A DNA stretch of 64,000 bases from Coffea arabica. Its lineage: Eukaryota; Streptophyta; Magnoliopsida; Gentianales; Rubiaceae. The DNA lies in contig NC_092320.1 in the NCBI RefSeq assembly GCF_036785885.1, positions 11,099,557 to 11,163,556 on the forward strand, written 5' to 3'. Below, piece by piece: positions 54,762 to 64,000 of the stretch. A program made the translations under genes and the position numbers. Positions within the stretch are counted from its first letter, which is position 1; each line of letters opens with the position of its first letter. Under the pieces are notes generated by a model. That model saw only the letters and a list, made by a program, of their open reading frames with translations, ran no database searches and had not been told where the DNA came from.

Positions 54762-57700
54762 ATGAAAGGAGGCTTTTATGGCTTGAAGGTTGCACAGGTC
54801 TCTCTCATCCTCATTGGTTTCGTATGCCTAGCTGTTCTTATGTTGGCATGGACAAAAACTACGTTGCTCACCTCTTTAGATCCACCTGAGAGTGATTTGT
54901 CATATTTGACACCAGGTCTGGGTTTTAAATGTGATCCAACATTCAATTTGCTACATTTAATTTTTTTTTTGTTTGCTCTTTTTGTGATGTTCTCCTTTTC
55001 CGGTTTGCAAGTCCTTATCACAATTGTGGAAATTGAAGCACTAAAGAACTAAGTGGAAAGTTGCCTCTCATTTCTCTCTGTTATACAACCATTTCCACAG
55101 GAAAGATGGGGCAGAGGTATAAGAAAACCTCTCTTACCGAGGAAGAATATACCAGAAAGCTTGTTCTCTTGGTTTTGAAGATGACAAACTAAAATAACAT
55201 AAAGAATCCTCCCATTTAGTTGAATCCTGGCTGGATTGTTCTATGAAATGGACTTCTAACTTCGCTTTTCACATATGGCCAAAATGTTAATAGTGTGTTG
55301 TTGCCTTGGATGCTTTTTGCCATTGTGATGTATCTTGTTTCTTGGCTTTGCTTCTCAATAATGGAATAGAATTTTGTGGGACATGTAGAACTTGCTTAGT
55401 CCGTGTTAGATGTGGAAATGTCTGGAACCGATATATTCTCCTTTGTTCGACTTAGCCTTTTAAAATTGTAGAATATAAATGTCAAAAAGTATATATGTCT
55501 TTCTGGTAGTCAATATGGCTTACTTCTTGTCTTATACAGATGTCTATCTGTCGACTCTATATGTTTTACTGCACCATATTTTCTTTCACACACCAGATAA
55601 CATCATGTCTGTTTATCTCGTATCCACTACAATTGTTCATTGGTGTTCCATTCTCTCCATTATTAAGTCATCGGCTTCAGGTAATCAGATTCTGGCATTT
55701 CTATTTGTGGTGCAGAAATTCCTTTCAGCATCAGAGAAGCTGCTGGTACAAAAGATGTTTCACAAAATACGAGTAGTCTAAGAGTGGATGAAAAAGACTT
55801 TGTTTCACCGCTGAGTTCTAAGGACCTGGAATTCTCTGCCATACAGTCTTCTGCTGAAAATGAACATCATCAATATGTGAATTCTACACAAAGGCAAGGT
55901 GGGACATGGAATATAGTCATGTCTACTGTTGGGAGTATGGTACTTTAAAAAATTCGTCATCCCAGCAAGATCAAAATCAACAAACTCATTAGTAACTTTG
56001 GCACTAATATATATTTTTGGCTTGTGATTATTCCAAATCAATTTGGCATTTTTCTTTGGAATATAACTACATTTAGTAAATGGGTTTTGTTTCATGAGGA
56101 ACTAATGTTCTCTGACACCTGATGTGTGCAAGCCATTTCAAATATTTTATTTATTAAAAGAAAAGGAACTTACAAATATGCTTTACTGGTGCACTGAGTG
56201 GTGACAGCATGTAAGCACATCATATTTCTGATGTTACACATTTAAGTTCATCTTTTTCACTTTAAATTTGATGTATAGCTAAAAGGATCTCATCAAACAC
56301 AAACTACTGTACTGAGTCACTGTTTTCTCTATTTCCAGACTGTAACTTTGGAAAAGGTAGATGGGTTATTGATGATGCTCGACCTCTGTATTCTGGATTG
56401 GGTTGTAAGCAATGGTTGTCATCTATGTGGGCTTGCCGCATGACTCAGCGCACTGATTTTGAGTACGAGAAATTACGTTGGCGGCCAAAAGATTGTGACA
56501 TGGAAGATTTCACAGGTCCAAAATTTTTGACAAGGTAAATCTTATTTTCTCCTCTATGTTCATCATGAATATGTCGAAATTCAGCATTACATATTTTGCT
56601 TGCTTGTGCTGCCAACCAAGCCTCAACCTTCCTACTAATTAATTGAATTGAGAGCTGAGCTTGAGTGCCTGTCTGGGAGATTGAATCATCTGGAAATAGC
56701 CAAATTCAAACTTGAGCTCGAGCTTGTTTAGCTTAATGAAATAGAAAGGAAATTGCAAATTCTGACTAGATGATGAAAAAGAGAAAACATGTGAATGAAA
56801 TATTGCATGTTGAAAAAACTAGTTTGACATGTCATCTTGTGTGTCAGAACAATTATTTGTCATCTTGGCTAAGATTGAAGTGCAAGTGTTTAACATAATC
56901 AAGATAAAAACATTTCTTCTGTTTTAGGTTCAGTTACCATGCAAATTCTTTCCCCATATCTGATCGTATACTGAATCAAAGACTGCCCGATTTTACATCT
57001 CTCAAATGTTACATCCAATTTAAATTCAGTCCCCTCATAAAGGAAAAGTGGATCTATTGTTTATGTGTGTTTCAAGGTTTAGCATTTTGAAGACGGAGCT
57101 CATCTGTTGACTTATTCTTTTGTGTGTGATACCTTCCATTGCATGCTGTCGTGCACCTCATGCAGCGTGGAAACTTTTATTTGAAGCATGTTTTAATTGT
57201 TCTTTCATGTGATATAATTTCTCCATTCCATGAGCTGGATGATATCTTGTTTGCCTTTTTAATAGTTTACTCTCTCTCTCTCTCTCTCTCTCTCCTCTTA
57301 ACTTTGGAGTCTGGCTCTTGGTGAATCTTCTCAGGATGGTGAATAAAACTCTGGCTTTTGTTGGGGATTCATTGGGTAGGCAGCAGTTCCAATCTATGAT
57401 GTGCATGATCACAGGAGGAGAAGAGAGGCCTGATGTTCTTGATGTGGGAAAGGAGTACGGTCTTGTCAAAGCTCGTGGTGCTAGACGCCCTGATGGTTGG
57501 GCTTATAGGTTTCCGAGTACCAACACTACCGTCCTTTACTATTGGTCTGCAAGTCTCTGTGACTTGGAGCCCCTTAATGTCTCTAATCCGGCAACTGATT
57601 TTGCAATGCATCTGGATCGGCCACCAGCATTTCTGAAGCGTTTTATTCATAAGTTTGATGTTCTTGTCCTAAATACAGGACACCATTGGAACAGAGGGAA

Positions 57701-58163
57701 GCTTAAGGCCAACCGATGGGTCATGCATGTTGGTGGTGTGCCTAACACCAATAGGAAGATTGCTGAGATTGCAGGTGCCAAGAATTTTACTGTGTATAGT
57801 ATCGTTGGCTGGGTAAATTCACAGCTTCCCAGGTATCCAGGCTTGAGAGCATTCTATCGGTCAATATCACCAAGACATTTCTTTAATGGAGATTGGAATA
57901 CTGGAGGAACCTGTGACAATACCACTCCTCTGTCTGCTGGAATGGAAGTTGTAGAAGATGAGTCTATTGATCCCGTTGCTGCTGGGGCAGTTAAAGGAAC
58001 TGGTGTTAAGCTCTTAGACATCACAGCTTTGTCTCAGCTGAGAGATGAGGGTCATATATCTCGGTACAGTATTAAAGCCACACCAGGAGTGCAAGATTGT
58101 TTGCACTGGTGCTTACCTGGTGTTCCAGATACATGGAATGAAATTCTTTTTGCACAAATCTGA
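54762..58163 (+). CDS. trichome birefringence-like (TBL) O-acetyltransferase, TBL14-16 type
   Basis: Coding exons 54762-54915, 55716-55898, 56339-56534 and 57335-58163 give 453 residues. TBL proteins are Golgi type II membrane enzymes that add O-acetyl groups to cell-wall polysaccharides such as xylan, mannan or xyloglucan. Residues about 10-31 form the single membrane anchor, followed by a Ser-rich variable linker. The TBL domain starts at [19 protein letters not shown], with [11 protein letters not shown] at its end. The DUF231 part holds the catalytic GDS motif ([10 protein letters not shown], Ser190) and, near the C-terminus, DCLHWCLPG, whose Asp432 and His435 complete the triad. [12 protein letters not shown] and [15 protein letters not shown] mark the subgroup around Arabidopsis TBL14-16. 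The acceptor polymer is not known from sequence. A 25-30-bp CT-repeat precedes the last exon. Confidence 0.94.
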
Positions 58164-59406
58164 CCCGTTAAAGTTTTGTTCTCAGTGCTGGAAATTGTGT
58201 CTGTTATTTGTAACTTGGAAGTTTCAAAGAGTCAAGACACCCTGAAGAGGAATCTGTAAGTGGACAGTGCTTGCTGTTCAGTCGAGTGGCTCATTTGAAG
58301 CCTGCAATCGGGGGCAAAAATTTTTGAAGGGAAGAGTTTCACACGAGAGTCAGAAGGTTTATTGTTCGCTTAATTAGCCTAAACCGCCATAATTTTATTT
58401 TGTAATCATAGTTCACCATTCTAATTAACTAGTAGGATACCCGTTACAGCTAGCAGCAGATGTGTATACACGTTCTTAAAGGTCATTCCTTGTAGTTTTG
58501 TCCAAGACTCCGGAATGCAAGTGAAGTGAAGTGCATCTGGATTGCTGATAAGAGGGGAAGCCATATATAGTGTAAGAGGTAGACCCCTAAATTGAAATTG
58601 GTTCTGTAATCAGCCGGACAGGCGAACTTTGTAGGTCAATACCATATGGTAGCTGCAATCAAAAGCCGGACTCAAGAAGTCTGCTGCTGCCAATTCAGAC
58701 ACGATGGCCTTTGATAATGTTTGGCTGTTTCCGTAATCTGCGTTTGATGGATTGGTAGATGCTTTATTCAGAGCTCAAAGTTGAGATAACAAAGAGGTAC
58801 CATCATGTAGTAAGCAGGCAAATGGCAGAGATAAATGAATCGTGCGGTATTGAGGATCAGGCCTAATAAATGGGGCAATTTCCTGGTTATTACTATTTTT
58901 TAAGATTTGCAGAGCTACAAAAGCGCATCACAGTTCCTTTTCAATTGCTTCTGTTTACCGCAAACTTTTGGTTCACTTGGAGCTAACGCCAAAGATGCAA
59001 GTATTACTATGTAATTGCCTGAAGTCAGAGGTGTTCTCTGTACGATCTTCTGACTTCTGAGAGTTAGTGTAACACGGGGACGATTAGATGGGGGTAGTCG
59101 CGACGCTCGAAGACATTGTTGTCGGTGCTTTTCCTGACCTTCATAAATCGTTGAAGCTGATATTGGGAACTGTTACGGCTTAGAGACAAGGAGGAGTCCC
59201 ACGTGAGAGGTGGGGTAACAAATGCTTAAAAAATTGTTTCGGCTGATGTTGGATTTTAGGTCTCACTATCATATCATAGCGTTGGAATCGCTATCGATAC
59301 CAGCACAATCTTGAAAGAAATCATTATATTATTTCAACGCTATCTATACTAGCACAATCTTCCAAGATATGATAATATATTATTATTAACTGCTATTGTA
59401 TTATAA
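58164..59406. other. 3' flank of the TBL gene and intergenic DNA
   Basis: The first part is probably TBL 3' UTR. Around 59260-59360 a short direct repeat (CGCTATC-ATACYAGCACAATCTT) occurs twice. No gene was recognised. Confidence 0.45.
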
Positions 59407-59408
59407 TA

Positions 59409-59737
59409 CTCCCTCCGTCCCACTTTGATAGTCCTGTTTTCCTTTTTTATCTGTCCCAAATTGCAGTCTACTTTTCAATTGAAGAATGTAGTTGTATTTT
59501 CATTTTTCTAAAATACCCTTATTCAATACAAGTTGTTGTTGCTATAAACCTACTCCATTTAATGAGAGTTGATTCTTTTTTTACCATCAATTCAAGTTTC
59601 CATAAAGTTATACTCTATTTAATGTGAGGGTATTTTAGGAAAATAGCAATCTAAATTTACTTTTCCAACAAAGTTAACTACTTTTTCTTAAACTGTGTGA
59701 AAAAAGAAACAGGATTATCAAAGTGGGACGGAGGGAG
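59409..59737. mobile_element. Stowaway MITE
   Basis: A 329-bp element with near-perfect inverted ends, CTCCCTCCGTCCCACTTTGA and its complement continuing through TAGTCCTGTTT. TA is duplicated on both sides (59407-59408 and 59738-59739). It is non-coding. This is the standard Tc1/mariner-related Stowaway structure. Confidence 0.95.
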
Positions 59738-59739
59738 TA

Positions 59740-60374
59740 ATATGTTTCCTCGTAATAATGGAGAAAGGGGCCTTGGTGCATCGACCATTAATAAATGTTT
59801 TCTTATATTTTTCTCATCTTTGATCAGGGTATTAGTTGTCTAGCCCCGGCACTCGGCAAATGTCCAATCGGACACTCGGCAAATGTCCAAGAATACAAAT
59901 CAGTCTGGATAAACTCGGACCGCTGGCCTTCCACGCCGGCATAAACTCCACTTAGCCTATTTTCATAAGCAAATTCATCGTTTTGCGGACTTGGTCGGGA
60001 TATTAATTACTCACTTATTAAGTTACGTACAACTATTAAACGATCCAGATGCTGGCTTTCATTCGCGTTAACCAGAGGTACATTTACATGCTAATATATT
60101 AAATAAAAAAAAAAAAAGAAGAGTTAACTCTAAAAACAAACAGACAAAGCCAACCAAAGAATAAAAGAAATCAAATCAAATCAAACCCCACCAACATAGC
60201 CGTTAACGCTGCATCGCTTTCTCCGAGATCCCATTTGAGCAAAACATCTTTTTCATTTCCATCGTCTCTTCACATTTCCGTTCTCTTCCTTTTCCTTTTC
60301 TCCCTGTTTATAGTTTTGCTTCCACTCCAAAATCTCAGGTTTATCGGGTGGGGCGGCTTAACGATTTTGTTCAA
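59740..60374. promoter_or_regulatory. 5' flank of the VWA-domain gene
   Basis: Upstream region of the gene starting at 60375. A CT-rich leader (about 60210-60330) is likely 5' UTR. No core promoter motif is convincing. Confidence 0.4.
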
Positions 60375-63300
60375 ATGGCGGAGGAGTTTGCGAGGGCCGT
60401 GGAGGACGGCTTAAGGCTTTCTAAGCGAATCTACTTTGGGAAAGATAGGGCTGTTGCGCCTCCCAAGCCGATCACGCCCATGGACAAGACGCCCCAGCAG
60501 ATGTATTTGCCCACGGCCGTCATGATTTATGCCGTCATCGGCGACCCGGCTATCGTCGATAACCCTGACGTTCCCAGCTATCAGCCTCACGTGCACGGCA
60601 GGTGCGATCCTCCCGCGCTCATTCCGCTCCAGATGAACGGCGTTTCGCTGGAAGTTGATTGCTTTTTGGACACGGCTTTCGTTACCGTTAGCGGCTCCTG
60701 GCGAGTGCATTGCGTCATGGGTAGCCGCGCCTGTGATTGTCGTATTGTAATTCCTATGGGTGAACAGGTGAACACAACCCCCCTTTCACAGAAGGAAAAA
60801 AGATGAACTCCTGTTTGATAGAAGTTTTTGAACATGTGTTTTTTTACCCTTGATCACGTGTTACTTGTTTTCATGGGAGGGACGAATCAAGCTGCTCGAG
60901 CTCAGCTCAAAAAAAAAAAAAAAACAAAAAACGGCCGGTCTGAGAATTGTATACGTAATCAAACCAAGTCTCTTTCAAGTTCAACGTCGTAATCTCATAG
61001 AGCTTACAGGACGGTAACATGCTAATGTCAAACAAACATAGTTCAACGACTTCAGGAAATGTGCGCCAAGCTTTTAGTCTCCTATGACCATGCAAAAATT
61101 GCAATCCTGGTGCTTTCTGTTAAGTTTCATTGCAGAAAGCTTTCCTTGTTTTGATACATACGGCTAATGGATACTGCCTTAAATTGCTCCTTTTTAACTT
61201 ACGTGAGCATTTAGAAGGACATCACAATTTAAGAATATTGCCTTCTGGCTTGACGAGTTGCAACCCAGTTAGTTGTTTGGTTTGACATGCATATAATCTC
61301 CATGCTTTTTCAGATTTTAGGTGTTGTACTCTCAGAATGTTTTGCTGTTTCACAATAAGTGAAACAATGATGGTTGTTTGTTCTCAAGTAATAAATTATT
61401 TGGCTAACAGGGTTCAATTCTAGGTGTCGAGGTTGAGGTGCCCAAAAAATCATATTCTACTCAATTAATTTCTATGGACGACGAAAGAAATGCAGAGAAG
61501 GGAGCCAAAGCTGAAGATGTGTGCTTTCTAAAGCCGCATATCTTCACTCTTACCATACCACAGGTGAACCTATGCGCATTTTGTGTTTTTTATTGTTTAA
61601 TTTTTACCTGTTACCTGTTATGCACAATCTTTATTTTATTTTATTTTATTTTTTCAGGTTGATGGGGGATCAAATCTTTCTGTTAAGGTTAAATGGTCTC
61701 AGAAATTATCATATCATGATGGCCAGTTCACCTTGAATATTCCCTTTAGTTTCCCTGACTATGTCACACCTGCTGGAAAGAAAATTTCTAAAAAGGAAAA
61801 GATACACCTAAATGTGAATTGTGGTCCAGAAACAGAGGTTTTGTGCAAGACAACCAGCCATCCTCTCAAGGTACAGAATTACGTAGGTTAATTTGTTATT
61901 TGATGTAGTTTTGAGCAAACTTTTAACTGACAAAATGAACTGTGGCATCTCTAGGAGCTAAGGCGCCAAGCAGGACAGTTGGGTTTCTCATATGAATCAG
62001 AAGTTCTTACATGGTCAAGTTGTGACTTCATCTTTACGTATAATGTAAGGCCCTCCCCGCTTTTGTTTATGTAAGTTGCATAGTACTTCATTCTTCTAAA
62101 ATCAGACATTATGGTGTTTTTGTTTGGGAAGAAGAAGAAAAATGGAAAACAAAATGAAAGCACAGAGCAAAATTATACAACACGAATGCAGCTCTAGATA
62201 ACTCATCTCTTGCAAATCTCTTATCTGTCATTGCAGATTTCTACCAGTCAAATGTATGGTGGTGCGCTTTTGCAATCTCCATCACTGTTTGACGTTGATC
62301 GACGAGAAGCTTTCTGCTTCTATCTTTTTCCCGGAAACCAGTCTAGAAAGGTTGGTTGAGCACCTTTCCTTTTGGCTTTTTGACATTGAAAGGAATTTTC
62401 TTTTGCAATTAACTTCTGAAAGCAAGAAGAGAACAAAAGAATTTCTTTTAACTATTTTCGGTGTGCCTTCCTTAGACAGTTGGTACATGATCATGCTCAT
62501 GGTAGTTTATTCTGGATACCAAGAGCACCTTCAGCCCTGTACTGTAAATTTCAAATTAGGCAAATAATTTGATAATTTTCTGTCCCACTTAGCTTATTCT
62601 TTTCTTCTCGTATCAAAGTGTTACCTTTGTCTCATGGTTGCTTTCTAATTTGGTCATGTGGTCTTTATGGCTACATATGTACATAAATGTTCATGCCAAG
62701 ATATAAATGATTTACTTTATAAGAGATAAAAATTTTGATGCAACTTTAAACATGCTTCAGGATGCATCGGAAGTGACCAATCACGAGCAGGAATACTGAA
62801 TTTTCTTTTCTTTCTGAATTTAACTTTCACTTTCTCTTGATGTTGTCAATAGACGTTAAATGCCTGACAAAGAACTGAAGAACCTGAGAAAAGGGATTCA
62901 AAAGTTAACGTGTCATCAATATTGCACGGATACAGTCTAAGATACTTTCTTTAGAATATAAAATGTTTGTGAGTAGCACTACTTACGATCTGACTGGCTT
63001 CCACTTGGCTCTTGTCATTATGAGGATGTGCTTGAGTTGTCAGAGTTGTTTACAGAAGCAATGCATTCTTGAAATCCAAATGGTTAGGTCATGAATCGAG
63101 TCAAAATGTAAAATCTAAAGCTCAGCTTTTATTTCTATATCCTCTTTTATGGGGTCATCTGGCATTATGTACCCTCAGTGTGCTTCTTTGTTTATTACAA
63201 AGCAATACGCTGATTGTGTATGAAGTGAAACAAGTTGTATGTGAAACTACTGAGCATAATAACGTACTTGAAGCTGCAAAGTTTGTTGATTCACTCTTAC

Positions 63301-64000
63301 TGTGGGCTTTTACTTTAGACACCAGTTAAGAACGTATTTGGTCAGCTTTGACATTTTGACCTGGATTAAAAATTTAATCCCTCTTCTGTTTTTTACTAGC
63401 ACTGGTTCTCTTCTGTCTTTTGAAAATTACTGTTGGTTGCAATGTAGCCATATTGGTACTTAAAGAAGCAAATACCAGGATGTTTTGTCAAACCACTAGA
63501 AGGTTATTCAATCCTATATACATGGTCTTATCTGCTTGCAATCTGTAAAATTATACACATATAGAGCTGTGGAGACTTGTGTAGGCCAAAAGGTTTTTGG
63601 AGTACTAGATGGTTAATCCGTAAACATGGTCTTATCTACTGTTAAACTGTAATATCATAGACATATATAGTTGCATAGATATATGTTCAACAAAAGAATC
63701 AATAGGTTAAAGAGTTTCCCACACTTTGCTGGACTGATCTGCTCTAGAGAGAGAGTGAGATATGTGAGCTCCATTACATCCTCTGCTTGTTAAGTTTCTT
63801 TTACTTTTTGAGAATGCTTAATGAAGTTTTCATTTAAAAATTGGATTGATGTGATCTTCTACTTATATCTCATAGGTCTTCAAGAAAACATTGATATTCA
63901 TCATAGACATAAGTGGAAGCATGAGGGGAAAGCCTCTTGATGATACCAAGAATGCTATTCTTTCATCTCTGTCAAAGCTTGACTCTGAGGACCTATTTAA
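60375..64000 (+). CDS. inter-alpha-trypsin inhibitor heavy chain-like VWA protein, 5' part
   Basis: Six exons are visible (60375-60767, 61411-61563, 61658-61870, 61955-62044, 62237-62350, 63876 onward), and the gene runs off the window. The first 363 residues are covered. The N-terminal part (MAEEFARAVEDGLRLSKRIY, then CDPPALIPLQMNGVSLEVDC) and the EVLTWSSCDFIF region match the plant proteins annotated as inter-alpha-trypsin inhibitor heavy chain-related. Exon 6 starts the von Willebrand A domain with a complete MIDAS start, FIIDISGSMRGK (Asp332, Ser334, Ser336), so a bound divalent ion is likely. No signal peptide is seen at the N-terminus, unlike animal heavy chains, suggesting an intracellular location. 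The role in plants is unknown. The start was taken as ATG 60375; the open frame extends upstream only from a GTG. Confidence 0.9.

Overview
The window is nuclear DNA of a flowering plant. Genes are split by AT-rich GT-AG introns, coding sequence matches plant-type families, and the spaces between genes are full of small DNA transposons. Gene content points to a eudicot, and the general repeat style would suit an asterid (possibly Rubiaceae or another Gentianales), but I cannot fix the species. I see no bacterial, organellar or viral gene cluster.

Layout, left to right. 1-2002 is intergenic. 2003-2410 (-) is a small DUF1677 gene, and a decayed second copy lies at about 8775-9002. A strictosidine synthase-like gene (5888-8327, +, six exons) starts just downstream of a MULE-type MITE. 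From 8.3 to 18 kb there are no intact genes: a ~510-bp direct duplication, two long fold-back elements, a hAT-type MITE, a Helitron end with an RPA-like remnant, and another MULE-type MITE. Then follow four host genes: 20S proteasome alpha-6 (18017-22817, -), a RECQL3-type DNA helicase (24088-32477, -, 19 exons including exons of 8 and 4 nt), methylthioribose-1-phosphate isomerase (34142-37625, -), and a convergent pair of ankyrin/PGG membrane proteins (39185-42306, + and 43610-47470, -). A broken CTU2-like tRNA-thiolation gene lies at about 48.9-49.6 kb. A MITE and a five-unit 185-bp tandem array precede a TBL-type polysaccharide O-acetyltransferase gene (53.1-58.2 kb, +). The window ends inside a von Willebrand A-domain gene of the plant inter-alpha-trypsin-inhibitor heavy-chain-like family (60375 to beyond 64000, +).

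The genes are unrelated housekeeping, metabolism, defence and cell-wall functions, and there is no operon-like or biosynthetic cluster. I did not find a new multi-gene system. The most distinctive signals are the two microexons in the helicase motor domain, the repeat array against the TBL promoter, the junction stop in one member of the inverted ankyrin pair, and transposon insertions whose order can be read from an empty site in a duplicate copy. Exon coordinates were worked out by eye from splice signals, phase and remembered family sequences; no search or transcript data were used.
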